From Gemmataceae bacterium (GTDB taxonomy: Bacteria > Planctomycetota > Planctomycetia > Gemmatales > Gemmataceae), in assembly GCA_009697105.1 (NCBI GenBank), contig SIAQ01000028.1, positions 1-46,180 on the forward strand: a stretch of DNA of 46,180 nt, read 5' to 3'. The notes under the pieces were generated by a model. The model worked only from the letters and a program-made list of their open reading frames with translations, was not told the DNA's origin and ran no database searches. Shown here one piece after another: positions 1 to 9,503 of this stretch. The translations under genes were made by a program, and so were the position numbers. Numbering within the stretch: the stretch's first letter is position 1; each line of letters begins with the position of its first letter.

Positions 1-156
1 CTCGCACATCAAAGTCCGAGGTCCATCCAAAGTAATTATTCGACGACATCGATGACCGCAGGTGTGAAGATGCCGTCCGCACTGGACACACCACCGATCC
101 TCTACATCCAACACAACCTCGGCCCAAACCACATCCTTGGAAAAACGACAAGCCAT
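1..156 (-). CDS. Zinc-ribbon transposase-like protein, 5' part only (runs off the left edge)
   Basis: The first 52 codons of a minus-strand gene are open from an ATG at 156 to the window edge. A clear Shine-Dalgarno (GGAGG, about 8 nt upstream) supports this start. The translation has two Cys pairs in a CVQCG ... CGHRCRR arrangement followed by ITLDGPRTLMCE. That pattern of 'C-x2-C-G, Cys/His, R-R, then a strand that restates the chain before another Cys' is typical of the N-terminal zinc ribbon of several bacterial transposase families. Function is inferred from this fragment only. The gene's 3' end, inverted repeats and intactness lie outside the window. It could instead be another zinc-ribbon protein. 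Confidence 0.5.
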   Translation of the reverse strand, partial: MACRFSKDVVWAEVVLDVEDRWCVQCGRHLHTCGHRCRRIITLDGPRTLMCE

Positions 157-383
157 AATTCTTGCCTCCTTGCAGCAATCCCAGGAGGCAATAGCTTACC
201 TTCGACTTCAACCTCGACCAATACCAGAGTTTGATAACCAAGCGGGTGATTGAAAACGTTACGTTCATTGCATTGCCCTCGAATTGCCAAATCTATTTCC
301 ATGTATCATACCTGACGCGCCGGTAGTTGTGAAGGAATCCGTCCCCCCGCTACGCCGCGCGGTGCTTTCGCCTTTCGCCGGCG
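157..383. other. Intergenic, no gene seen
   Basis: The stretch lies between the start of the leftmost gene and the stop of the large minus-strand gene at 384. It should hold the promoter of the leftmost gene. I see no convincing reading frame, RNA gene or long inverted repeat in it. Confidence 0.4.
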
Positions 384-3300
384 TCATCCGATTGCTGCGC
401 CGAGGTCGCCGGGGCAGGGTACGAATTTTTGTCCGCACTCCGGACAAGTCGCCGCGCCAAGTTGCCACATGTGATGGCGACACGAAAGCATCGCCGGCGC
501 GGCATTGGGAACGGCGGGCAGAAAATCGCGGAAGTACCATTCGACCCAGCGGCGGATCTCGTCCAGGTTGCCGCGCGGATCGTCGTTCATGCGGACCCGT
601 TGTTCGCCAATTTGGAGAGTGTACCTGCCATCGCCGCGCTGCACGGCGATCGATGCACCCTTGGGATAGCTCGTGATGCAGGCACCTTCGATCCAGACGC
701 CTTGCGTTCCGATTACGATATTGGGCTTGGGCGCATAGAGCAGCACATCGGGATAGTGCTTGAGGATGTCGGCGTAATTCTCGCTGGCGTTGGCGAGTTC
801 CAAGGCAGTCAACGCCTCGCCCGCACGTTGCCAATGTTTCCCATCACGCTTCTGCCAAAATGCCTGGAAGCGAATCCAGTGCATGGGTTGATTTAGTCGC
901 AGGACCGCGTCGAGCACAGCGAAAGCTCGGCCCAGGTTCAGCCAATCCTCGAGTTCGACGCCGGCGGCAAATGCGCGGTCGGCGAGCAGGATCGGCAAGG
1001 CGTTGAGCTGGGACTTGGGCCAGGCGTCACGCTCACCGCCATGAAAGCACGCCAAAAGCTCGACGAGAAACACCGGCGGCAGCTTCGCCTTGAAGACCTC
1101 GTCCGCGAGCGTCAGTAAAAGATCCCACGGTTTTTCGCCGGCATCGCGCATCCCGGCAATACTGCGACGGCTCAAGGATGCCAGGCAAGCCCGCGCGATC
1201 GGCTCGGTTCGCGCGGGCACGCTGACTTCCTCACAGCAGTGCAGAAGCAAATCGGCATCGATCTTCACCGTCGGCACGCGATTCGACATCTCGACCAGCC
1301 CACGTAAAAAGCTCCAGTCGCGCGGGCCCATTTGCTCTTGCAGAATCTCGGGAACGAGCAATCGCCAGGCAACCGCGAGCAGACGATGCTCGGCAGGCAT
1401 CGGCGTCGGCCAAACGAGATACAGCAAGCCGCCCGCGACAAGTCCCACGCCAAGCCCCAAACTCGCGACAACAACCACGGGAAACGCCTTGCCTGTCGCC
1501 AGGTCGAACGCGGCATAGGCTCCCGCCGTGAGCGGTCCAACGAAAAACAGAATCCCGCCGGCGCGCGTCAACCACCGCCCCTTTTCGCGGCCTTTGAACA
1601 ATATCGCATCGGGTGTTTCGATTTGCATGTGCGGGAACAATCCCACCTCCGAGACTTCGAGATGGTAGCCGAAGCCATCCAACTCCCCATCGCCCATCGC
1701 CAACGGTGTCACAACGGCTTCCGTTTCGATGGCCAGGGTGACACAGCAATGCGGGCAGAGTGTGGCATCGCGCGCCCTTACCGACTCGCGTAGTTCGCGC
1801 ATAAGTTCCGGCTCGCGCAGCCCACGCCGATAGAGCAGCCGCTGAAGCCGCGCGACGCCGGTCTTCGGATCATCGCGGATGGCCAAGCTACGGCAGGCGT
1901 GCAATACCTGCGGATCCTTTTCGAGGCCGTAGTCAACGACCCAATCCTCGATGACCCTCCAGGGTTCGCGCACCCGTTGACCGTCGAGATGGAGGCGATG
2001 CTTGTCCCACAAATGGCCGACCATTTCGCGTTTGACGAGTTCCGTCGGGCAGCGCGGACAGCTCATGCGGGTCTCGTTATCCAGCTCTTGCTCAACGATA
2101 TCGATCGCCTCGGAATGCCCGAATCGCTGCTCGAGTCGCCGCAGCTTTTCAATGCCGCGTTTCTTCGTGGATTGGGCGACATACGCGCGGAGCATTTTCG
2201 TTGCACTGGCGATGTTTGAGCCGAAGCCGCGCAACAGCGCCAGGGCGGCGTTTTCGCGGGCCCGGCGCGGAAGCTCCTTGTTGTCCAAATGCGGCAGTAG
2301 CAGGTCTGCGACCTTTGGTGGGATCGGCACCTCCTGGCGAGCCGTCACCTCAAATGCCAGACGACGACCGAGCAATTCCCACGAGGTATTCTTGCTTGGG
2401 CCGACGAACAGCGGCAACATCGTCGCGGCCGACTCCGTCGCTGCGATAGTCTCCGCGAGAGCGCCAAATGCCAGCTCGCGCGTTCCTCCTTCCGCATCCT
2501 TGATGAATTGGTAAAGCCAGACAACCAAGTAGCGCTCAGCCTTGCCTGGATACTTGTCCGCCGCCAGAGCCGCCAGGCTGATCCATGCCGCGGTGTCGCC
2601 CGGCGGCGAGCAGACCGCCTTCACCATCGCTGCACGCACCTCCTGATAGCTGCCTCGTTCGCCGCGAAACTGAAATATCTGATGGGCTTGCCGAAGGTGG
2701 CGCTCAATATCCTTGCTCTGAACCTCGGCCTTGCACTCCACGCAAGCGATGGTGTGTTCCTCGCGAAGTTGCGTCATCACTGGATCAAGCATCGCGCCGT
2801 CGAGGCCACGCCCTTGCAATCGCTTGCACAACTCAAGCTGCAAATCAACGACATCTTTCACGGGAACGAATAACTTCAGCAGCCGGCGAACCTCATTGGC
2901 GGTCGGACGCTGGCGCAGGTTCTCCTCAAAGAAGGGCAACACCGTTTGCATGCCGAGGTCGCGCAACCGCACCTCGTCAGACGCGAACAGCAATCGCACA
3001 ATCGGCGTAAACAACGGGCAGTGCCTCACCAGCGATTGAACGCCCGCAATGGCAGCATAGGGCAGTGCACGCGGAATCGCCTGCGGATCGTTCGCCTCAC
3101 CCAGGAGAAGCCGACCAAGGTCGGCGACGTAGTCCCTTGCGACCGCTTCCGGCTTACCGACTTTGCCGTAGATCGCCAGCAACTCCTGGTGTGCGACGAC
3201 ATCGGAACTGCTGATAACACGCTCCCAAAGCCTACCAAGCACGGCATTCGCCGACTGCACGTCGCCATCGTGCAGGACATAGCCGTGCTCGCTGAGCAAA

Positions 3301-5147
3301 TGTGACGTGCGTTGCCCTGGCGCCAGCGTTTTTTTGCAAAGGGGACATTCGCTCGGCAACGTCGCTTCCACCTGGCGGACGACCGATCCCACGCGATCCT
3401 CGGTCACTCCCAACTGTCGCAGGAAATGTGCGATCGGCACCGGCGTGTCCAGGGTTCCCCTCTGCATCCCTTCGATCAAACGTATGAGCACGGCATCGGT
3501 TTTTTGCGGAAACGATGTCCACCACGCCGCCGCTGCGATCTGGCGAATCTCGCCGCTGGTATCGCCGAGGAAACGCCAAAGCATCGCTTCGAGATATTCG
3601 CTGCGCGGCGAGCTGCGGACGTGCTGCTCGAGCCGACGCAAGGCCCAACCGCGAACCCGTGGATTCGTGCACGCTAGCAACGCATCCACCACGTGGATCG
3701 CATCAATCACGCCGATCACCATGCCGACGCGCGCCGGCGGCGAAGCGACATCGGACGATTCGTAGGCTTGCTGCTCAATCCATTGTCGGAGGTTTGCCGG
3801 CGTCGGTTGCCAAAGCGTAGCGACGACGCCCGGCGAATACACCGCCGCATCCGCTTGCTTCCGACGAGTGAATGCCGTGAAGTAAACCTCCTCGGCAGTC
3901 ATCGGCAGCCCGACGACATGCAGCACCGGACGCAATGGCCCATCCGCAACCGTCGTGCCGTCCGTCGGCGTTTGAGGTGGCGTCCCGTGGCGCATCTGCA
4001 CCGTCAACTCCAGGCTCATGTCTACGCCGGTGCAATCCAATAGCAACTTCGCGATGTCCGCATCCGTGTGCAACGCGATCAAACCCGCCAACGGCGAGGG
4101 CGGCGGGCTTACCAGCCAACCCGACAGCTCAGCAACCGAGCGTGGCCGACGCGACGGTTCGGGCGAAAGCAACAGCCGAAACGCCGACACGAATCGCCGC
4201 GGCCATTCCTTCGCCAATCCCGCCGGATCGATGCCGAGTTCCTCCGCCCAGGCGTGAATTGTGTTCGCCGGCAGCTGCATCAAAAACTTGTCAATCTCCG
4301 CCCAGTGCGATTCCTCTAGTACCGCCCATGGACGCCCCTGCTTCTCGGCCAACCTTTCAAGATCGATGCCGGCAAACAAACCGAACGCCAGCATGCCCCA
4401 TGCAAATAGATCCGAGCGCTCATCGGGTCGTGTCTTTGCACTGAAACACTCCGGCGCCGCGTAGCCGCCCGGAAATCGTCCCGCCGGAAAAAGCCGCACC
4501 CAGGCGGCCATTGCGTCGTCCTTGAGCAGCGCATTTTGCCGCGATAGGGCAAGCTCCGTTCCCACATAGTGCACGCGATCGCTGGCGTCGATCAGCAGCG
4601 CCTGCGGGCCGAGACCGAGCAACAACAGATCCTCGGCATGGGCCTGCTTGAGAAAATCGAGCACTTCCGCCAACACCGACAAAATCGACGACACCGGCAG
4701 AATCTGCTCCTGCCATTCGCGCAACGCCTGGCCGTGAGGCCGTGTGAAAATGGCAACCGGCTCGCCCGCCCGTGCCGCTTCGTCGTGAAACGTAAATGCA
4801 TCGCGGGTGTTATCGATCGCCAGCAGGTCAATCGCTTCCGGCCACAGGTTGCTCTGCCGATTGCTGAGCACGATACGCATCTCCGCGTGCGTGAGCGCCC
4901 GGCGTTGTTGGATGTAGGTGGGATCGTCAAGGATGGGGTAGCGATTGGTGCGGATGAGCACATCAAGCCATTCGAGTTCATCGGTTTCGCGAACGCGCTT
5001 GGCGTTGAAGTCGAAGTTGTAGAAAATCTTCTTGCCGACGTAAAGGAAATGCCAGGGCGTTTCGCGCAACACAGACGTGACAACATACCCGCCCGGTTGC
5101 TGGGCAGGGCCACCGCCCTCCAATCGCTCGCCGACGTGTAACCTCAT
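384..5147 (-). CDS. Giant membrane pseudokinase with three C2H2-like zinc fingers among helical repeats
   Basis: The start is taken at the ATG at 5147 (1587 aa); an upstream GTG at 5183 would add 12 residues but has no Shine-Dalgarno. Residues about 30-350 look like a degenerate protein kinase: an APE-like motif (YAAPECF), the downstream SDLFAWGMLAFG helix and a C-lobe SRRP are visible, but the HRD and DFG catalytic motifs are replaced (HAED, VGT). Then follow long HEAT-like helices. Three copies of C-x2-C-x11-H-x4-H are spaced through them at C601/C604/H616/H621, C802/C805/H817/H822 and C1030/C1033/H1045/H1050. A CPHCC remnant lies at about 1131. Two membrane segments (about 1191-1214 and 1221-1246) precede a C-terminal region ending in a CPECG zinc knuckle. 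I know no named family with this architecture. A scaffold or sensor role is inference. Confidence 0.8.
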   Translation of the reverse strand: MRLHVGERLEGGGPAQQPGGYVVTSVLRETPWHFLYVGKKIFYNFDFNAKRVRETDELEWLDVLIRTNRYPILDDPTYIQQRRALTHAEMRIVLSNRQSNLWPEAIDLLAIDNTRDAFTFHDEAARAGEPVAIFTRPHGQALREWQEQILPVSSILSVLAEVLDFLKQAHAEDLLLLGLGPQALLIDASDRVHYVGTELALSRQNALLKDDAMAAWVRLFPAGRFPGGYAAPECFSAKTRPDERSDLFAWGMLAFGLFAGIDLERLAEKQGRPWAVLEESHWAEIDKFLMQLPANTIHAWAEELGIDPAGLAKEWPRRFVSAFRLLLSPEPSRRPRSVAELSGWLVSPPPSPLAGLIALHTDADIAKLLLDCTGVDMSLELTVQMRHGTPPQTPTDGTTVADGPLRPVLHVVGLPMTAEEVYFTAFTRRKQADAAVYSPGVVATLWQPTPANLRQWIEQQAYESSDVASPPARVGMVIGVIDAIHVVDALLACTNPRVRGWALRRLEQHVRSSPRSEYLEAMLWRFLGDTSGEIRQIAAAAWWTSFPQKTDAVLIRLIEGMQRGTLDTPVPIAHFLRQLGVTEDRVGSVVRQVEATLPSECPLCKKTLAPGQRTSHLLSEHGYVLHDGDVQSANAVLGRLWERVISSSDVVAHQELLAIYGKVGKPEAVARDYVADLGRLLLGEANDPQAIPRALPYAAIAGVQSLVRHCPLFTPIVRLLFASDEVRLRDLGMQTVLPFFEENLRQRPTANEVRRLLKLFVPVKDVVDLQLELCKRLQGRGLDGAMLDPVMTQLREEHTIACVECKAEVQSKDIERHLRQAHQIFQFRGERGSYQEVRAAMVKAVCSPPGDTAAWISLAALAADKYPGKAERYLVVWLYQFIKDAEGGTRELAFGALAETIAATESAATMLPLFVGPSKNTSWELLGRRLAFEVTARQEVPIPPKVADLLLPHLDNKELPRRARENAALALLRGFGSNIASATKMLRAYVAQSTKKRGIEKLRRLEQRFGHSEAIDIVEQELDNETRMSCPRCPTELVKREMVGHLWDKHRLHLDGQRVREPWRVIEDWVVDYGLEKDPQVLHACRSLAIRDDPKTGVARLQRLLYRRGLREPELMRELRESVRARDATLCPHCCVTLAIETEAVVTPLAMGDGELDGFGYHLEVSEVGLFPHMQIETPDAILFKGREKGRWLTRAGGILFFVGPLTAGAYAAFDLATGKAFPVVVVASLGLGVGLVAGGLLYLVWPTPMPAEHRLLAVAWRLLVPEILQEQMGPRDWSFLRGLVEMSNRVPTVKIDADLLLHCCEEVSVPARTEPIARACLASLSRRSIAGMRDAGEKPWDLLLTLADEVFKAKLPPVFLVELLACFHGGERDAWPKSQLNALPILLADRAFAAGVELEDWLNLGRAFAVLDAVLRLNQPMHWIRFQAFWQKRDGKHWQRAGEALTALELANASENYADILKHYPDVLLYAPKPNIVIGTQGVWIEGACITSYPKGASIAVQRGDGRYTLQIGEQRVRMNDDPRGNLDEIRRWVEWYFRDFLPAVPNAAPAMLSCRHHMWQLGAATCPECGQKFVPCPGDLGAAIG

Positions 5148-5289
5148 ACTCTCATTATGGCGAATGCCAGCGGATGCGGGCACAAAAAATGAAGCGACAG
5201 GCGATATAGGTGATATTATCTACATTCATTCCCGACCCTACTTCTTCCCCCCAGGTAGATTCACGTTTAACGAAAAGAGTTCTGCTTCA

Positions 5290-5306
5290 CGCTGGCGCTC
5301 AGGCTC
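5290..5306. repeat. Solo arm of an intergenic palindrome
   Basis: The 17 bases CGCTGGCGCTCAGGCTC are identical to part of the right arm of the perfect hairpin at 38534-38591. No matching left arm is present here, so this looks like a decayed or half copy in the gap between the pseudokinase and phosphatase genes. Confidence 0.5.
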
Positions 5307-5331
5307 AGGCGCGACGAACGAAATACCCGAC

Positions 5332-6711
5332 TCATCGCCGGGCGGCATCGTGCACGATGCTGAAACGGTCGAGTTCTTTGCCGTGCTCGTCGATCTGCCA
5401 GGCGGTGAGGTTTAGGCCGTCGAGTTCGATGAGGAACGAGCCGGGGATGGCGATGCCGCGTTGCGTGCCTTTGGGGGTGTCGAAGGGAACGAGAGCGGGG
5501 TGGGTGAACTTGCCGTTGATGCGCGACCCGCCGCCTGTGCCGTTGACGATGTACATCGTGCCGCCGTCTTTAGTCGCGGGTTTCCGGATCGGTGCCTTTC
5601 GGCCATCGCTGTCGCTTTTGCGGTGGCGCATGGGGTCGAAGGTATTGCTCAGGCCGGTGTGGCCGTGCAATAGGTAAGATCGCTGATAGGTGTGGTCGTG
5701 CCCGGTGAGGCAGAGATCGATGCCGTGCTGGTCGAAGATCGGCACGAGACGTTCGCGAAGCATGACGAGCGGCTTGTTGGTGTCGCTGTTGTAGTTGCCA
5801 TCGCAATAGAGCGGAAAGTGATTGACAACGAAGCTCCACTGTTGTTTGTTGGCGGCGAGATCCTTCTTCAGCCAGTCGAGCTGCTTTTGCCAGGGCTGAT
5901 GATTTTCGTCGGTCGTTTCCTGCAGCCAATTCTTCCAGGGATCAAGCACGACGAGATGTAGGTTACCGATGTCGGCGGAGTAGTAGTGCATGTTGGGCGA
6001 TTTCGTCCCGCCGGCTTTCGCCGCGGTGTTTGTGGTGAAGGCGTAGCGGTAAGCATCGTCGATGTCGTGATTGCCGATGCAGGGCCAAAGCGGAGTCGAG
6101 CGTAGGTCGTCAGCGTAAACGTTGAAGAAAGACGCCTGATATTGCTCATCGGTTCCGAACGGGTAGGCGTTATCGCCGAGCAGGATGATGCCATCGAGCG
6201 GTTGATTTTGGTTGAACTTGCGAAAGCCGTTGCGCACGCGGATCGGGTCGATCGGGCTGGTGTAGCCGAGCACTTTCTTGAGATCATCATCGCGCGGGCG
6301 ATTACTGCCGGAGTCGCCGAAGAACCAGAAACGTAGCTTGCGCGCTGCGCCGATTTCACACGCCGTGCGGAACCAATGGCGTTCGTCAGCGCCGCACAAG
6401 GTCGCGCGGTCGGCTTCGAGGGCGTAGTAGTATTTTGTATCAGGCTTCAGGCCAACGAGGTTCGCCAGCCAATCGCGTTTGCCGGGGTAGTGCTGATGGG
6501 CTTCCGTGGCCGCGACGGATTGACCGAGCTTGTCCGGACTGAGGCCAAAACGAACGACTGAGGTGTAGCGAACGGAATCATCGGTCCGCCACCGGATCGT
6601 GATGCCATCGGTCCGCGAGACTTGCAGGTAGGGGGCGCGCCGAAGTTCGGCGGCGGTGGCGCCGGCGCAAGCAATCGCGGCAAAAACGACAGTGAGGAAG
6701 TAGCGTGGCAT
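5332..6711 (-). CDS. Purple acid phosphatase-like metallophosphoesterase, secreted
   Basis: This is a 459-residue protein with an N-terminal signal peptide (hydrophobic residues 4-20, cleavage near ATAAE). A fibronectin-III-like N-terminal domain (about 25-115) is followed by a calcineurin-like phosphoesterase domain. All metal-binding blocks are visible in order: GDSG at about 132-135, GDNAY at 179-183, GNHD at 213-216, NHFPLY at 297-302 and GHDHTYQR at 337-344. These are the family's two-metal centre, so hydrolysis of phosphomonoesters in the periplasm is expected. The exact substrate cannot be read. The start at 6711 lies 15 nt from the hairpin at 6727-6806, which would sit in its 5' leader. 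Confidence 0.92.
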   Translation of the reverse strand: MPRYFLTVVFAAIACAGATAAELRRAPYLQVSRTDGITIRWRTDDSVRYTSVVRFGLSPDKLGQSVAATEAHQHYPGKRDWLANLVGLKPDTKYYYALEADRATLCGADERHWFRTACEIGAARKLRFWFFGDSGSNRPRDDDLKKVLGYTSPIDPIRVRNGFRKFNQNQPLDGIILLGDNAYPFGTDEQYQASFFNVYADDLRSTPLWPCIGNHDIDDAYRYAFTTNTAAKAGGTKSPNMHYYSADIGNLHLVVLDPWKNWLQETTDENHQPWQKQLDWLKKDLAANKQQWSFVVNHFPLYCDGNYNSDTNKPLVMLRERLVPIFDQHGIDLCLTGHDHTYQRSYLLHGHTGLSNTFDPMRHRKSDSDGRKAPIRKPATKDGGTMYIVNGTGGGSRINGKFTHPALVPFDTPKGTQRGIAIPGSFLIELDGLNLTAWQIDEHGKELDRFSIVHDAARR

Positions 6712-6726
6712 CGGGTAACTCGTCTA

Positions 6727-6806
6727 GCCGCGACGCGCAGCGGAGCGCGGACACGGATTCAGGTAACGGAATGGCACGCAATCCGCGCTCCGCTGCGCGT
6801 CGCGGC
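6727..6806. repeat. Inverted repeat, 25-bp perfect arms
   Basis: Arms at 6727-6751 and 6782-6806 are exact reverse complements (outer end GCCGCGACGCGCAGC). The hairpin fills the gap between the stop of hrpB (6845) and the start of the phosphatase gene (6711), ending 15 nt before that start. There is no clear U-tract on the downstream side, so it is not a textbook intrinsic terminator. Confidence 0.9.
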
Positions 6807-6844
6807 CAAACGAAATCTTACGGTAAGGAATTCCAGAGGGCGCG

Positions 6845-9394
6845 TCATTTCTTCCGCTGCGGTCGGCTTTCAGCGACGGCCGTCGTCGGGTCTTCGGGCC
6901 AGGCGTGTTTGGGATAGCGGATACGCAGCTCCTTGCGAATGAGCGGGTAGGTGTTTTTCCAGAAGCTGGCAAGATCGTCGGTCACCTGCTGCGGGCGATA
7001 ATTCGGTGCCAACAGGTGAAGCAAGACTCGCACCCGGCCGGCGGCGATACGCGGCGTTTCCTTCAAGCTGAACATTTCCTGAATGCGAACCGCCAGCACC
7101 GGCGAACGGCCTGTTTCATAGGCGAGCGCGATCCGACTGCCGCTGGGAACCTGCACGCTCTCCGGCGCTTCGCGGTCCACCATTTGCATCTGTGTTGGCG
7201 TCAGTTTGCTCTGCAGCAACCCCAACCAATCGGCTCGACGAACCTCGTCGAACGATCGGCAATCGGCGCAGGCCCACGGCAGAAGATCGCCAAGTTCGAC
7301 ATCGTCAAACGCCGGCAGGCCGAGGTCGGGCATCTGCTCGCGCAGCCAGCGCGCCCGTGCCAAGAACAAACCGCCGGCGATTTCGGCCTCGGGCAGTACG
7401 CGCGACAGCCGAGTGCGCCCCGCTTCCGCCAAACGGTGCGACGCCTCGTCGGATTTAGGCAATGACGCCGGGGTTTCTTCGATCAGTAAATCTTCGTACA
7501 TCCAGCGTTTGACGGCGACGAGCCGCTCTGATGCTTCGTCAAAGTCGATGTCGATCTTCGCCACGATCGCGCCCGCCAGCCAATCGCGCTGAATGGATGA
7601 CGCCTGGCGCACCAGTGTTTCGCGCGGGTCGGCATTGACATCAATGGCAAGAAACAACTCCGCCGAGGACAGCGTGCACCAGGGTGCGAGCCGCACGCCG
7701 CTTCCCCCGACCATGACGCCTTTGGTCGGATCGACCGCCCGCCGCCGCGCGACACGATCGGGAAACGCCGTCAATAGCGAGCGCGACACCGCTTCGTCCG
7801 CCTCGATCCGATTTAGTCGCGTGGCGGCGGCATCGCTTCGCAACATACGCAGCATTTGATCGCGTGCCCGAAGCAAAAACCTCGCGGCTTGTGGCAACAA
7901 CGTGCCGACAGCGAACGATGTCGTCCCGTCGGCCTCGTACGCCTCTAATGCTCGCACTCGTTCGAGCACGTCGGACTCGGCATCGACCTTTCGACGAATG
8001 GGCGATCCACTTTCACCACGGCCGCGTGTAAAGGGATCGCGCTCCGCAAGCAGCGCCGCCGCCAGGGCGACGCGCGGGCCATGACCGAAGCGCTCGCCTT
8101 CGAGCAACATGCTTGCGAGCCGTGGGTGAACGGGCAGGCTCGCCATCGCTCGGCCTTGTTCGGTCAAACCCGAATCGCCGATCGCGCCAAGCCGACGAAG
8201 CAGCGTCATCGCCTGGTCAATGGCGTCACTTGGCGGGGCGTCAAGCCAGAGAAAGTGCCGCACGTCTGCCTCGCCGATCGTGAAGAGTTGCAAAACAGCG
8301 CCGGCGAGATCAACGCGAAAAATCTCCGACGACGTGCGCTCCGGACGATGGGCATGCGATGCCTCGGACCACAACCGAACGCAAACGCCAGGCTGGGTGC
8401 GCCCCGCCCGGCCCGCGCGCTGGTCGGCAGCGTCACGCGCAATTGGCGTGAGTTCCAGGCGATCCATGCCGACGCTCGCATCGAACGTCTGCATCCGCGC
8501 CAGGCCGGTATCGACGACAGCCGTGATGCCCTCGACAGTGACCGACGTCTCGGCGACGTTGGTCGCCAACACGACGCGCCGCTGCGATTGCGGCTGCAAG
8601 GCGCGATCCTGCTCCTCGGGCGACAAATCGCCATGCAACGGCAGTATAAGAATATTGTCGTATCCTAGGCGATCCTGCAATTCGCGCGTGGCCTGGCGGA
8701 TTTCCTGCATGCCCGGCAGAAAGCAGAGCACATCGCCCGGTGTCTGTTGCAGAACGCGCTCGACGGCTTTCGCGGTGGCGATGGGCCAGGCGTCCTGCGT
8801 CGAGCGTGGATCGTACATGATGTCCACGGGATGCAGCCGGCCTTCGCTCGTGATAATCGGGCAGGCGGGCTTATTCGTGCCGCTCGTCAGATATGCGGCA
8901 ATCGTTTCGGTATTGAGCGTGGCGGACATCACGAGGATGCGCAGCTCCGGGCGCACGGTGGTTTGCAACAAGCGAATCATGCCCAGCGCAAGGTCGTTGT
9001 CGAGCGACCGTTCGTGGAATTCGTCGAACACAACGATACCGAATGCTTCGAGAAACGGATCGTCCTGCAACATGCGGAGCAATATGCCAGGCGTCATGAC
9101 GATAACGCGCGTGCGCGGCCCAACCTGGCGATCGAAGCGAACGTGGTAGCCGACGTCATCGCCGACGCGCTGGCCGCGCTCGTGGGCCATGCGGCGGGCG
9201 GCGGCACGGGCGGCGAGGCGGCGAGGCTCCAGCACGGCGATGCGTCCAGGGACGATGCCGGCATCCAACAGCGCCGGCGGCACGCGCGTCGTCTTGCCGG
9301 CTCCCGTCGGCGCACGCAGCACTACCGAGGCGTGATCGCGCAACGTCGTCAGCAATTTCGGCAGGACCAGATCGATCGGCAGCGGGTCGAACAT
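6845..9394 (-). CDS. hrpB: ATP-dependent helicase HrpB
   Basis: This 849-residue DExH-box helicase matches the normal HrpB length. Walker A APTGAGKTT is at 28-36, the DEFH box at 124-127 and the SAT motif at 157-159. A later QRAGRAGR (motif VI) completes the helicase core. The C-terminus carries the family's characteristic tail (NYRPQQVTDDLASFW...YPLIRKELRIRYPKHAWPED). HrpB proteins are RNA-helicase-like enzymes of poorly settled cellular role in bacteria. The start ATG has a GAGGAT Shine-Dalgarno. The gene is divergent from the radical-SAM gene at 9504. Confidence 0.96.
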   Translation of the reverse strand: MFDPLPIDLVLPKLLTTLRDHASVVLRAPTGAGKTTRVPPALLDAGIVPGRIAVLEPRRLAARAAARRMAHERGQRVGDDVGYHVRFDRQVGPRTRVIVMTPGILLRMLQDDPFLEAFGIVVFDEFHERSLDNDLALGMIRLLQTTVRPELRILVMSATLNTETIAAYLTSGTNKPACPIITSEGRLHPVDIMYDPRSTQDAWPIATAKAVERVLQQTPGDVLCFLPGMQEIRQATRELQDRLGYDNILILPLHGDLSPEEQDRALQPQSQRRVVLATNVAETSVTVEGITAVVDTGLARMQTFDASVGMDRLELTPIARDAADQRAGRAGRTQPGVCVRLWSEASHAHRPERTSSEIFRVDLAGAVLQLFTIGEADVRHFLWLDAPPSDAIDQAMTLLRRLGAIGDSGLTEQGRAMASLPVHPRLASMLLEGERFGHGPRVALAAALLAERDPFTRGRGESGSPIRRKVDAESDVLERVRALEAYEADGTTSFAVGTLLPQAARFLLRARDQMLRMLRSDAAATRLNRIEADEAVSRSLLTAFPDRVARRRAVDPTKGVMVGGSGVRLAPWCTLSSAELFLAIDVNADPRETLVRQASSIQRDWLAGAIVAKIDIDFDEASERLVAVKRWMYEDLLIEETPASLPKSDEASHRLAEAGRTRLSRVLPEAEIAGGLFLARARWLREQMPDLGLPAFDDVELGDLLPWACADCRSFDEVRRADWLGLLQSKLTPTQMQMVDREAPESVQVPSGSRIALAYETGRSPVLAVRIQEMFSLKETPRIAAGRVRVLLHLLAPNYRPQQVTDDLASFWKNTYPLIRKELRIRYPKHAWPEDPTTAVAESRPQRKK

Positions 9395-9416
9395 TTCATC
9401 CTCGTCGGTTGTCTCT

Positions 9417-9422
9417 TATAAT
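9417..9422 (+). promoter_or_regulatory. Possible -10 box (TATAAT) ahead of the FtsH-like cluster
   Basis: An exact TATAAT lies in the 109-bp gap between divergent hrpB and the radical-SAM gene. The hexamer 17 bp upstream (TTTCAT) is a poor -35. The box is about 80 nt upstream of the first start codon, leaving room for the hairpin-like repeat in the leader. Confidence 0.35.
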
Positions 9423-9442
9423 ATCCGAGGTTGGCGCCGTCG

Positions 9443-9493
9443 GTATTGGGTGACCCGCTTACGTGGGATACCCCGAGCGCCAAACGCAAGCGG
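9443..9493. repeat. Diverged copy of the GCGGCTTAGCGCTC palindrome family
   Basis: Positions 9461-9493 match the loop and right arm of the hairpin at 19763-19826: ACGTGGGA is shared in the loop, and GAGCGCCAAACGCAAGCGG corresponds to GAGCGCTAAGCCGCAAGCGG. The left half is eroded, though GTATT survives at its outer end. It ends 10 nt before the ATG at 9504, the same placement as in intact copies. Confidence 0.5.
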
Positions 9494-9503
9494 ACAACAA
9501 TAC

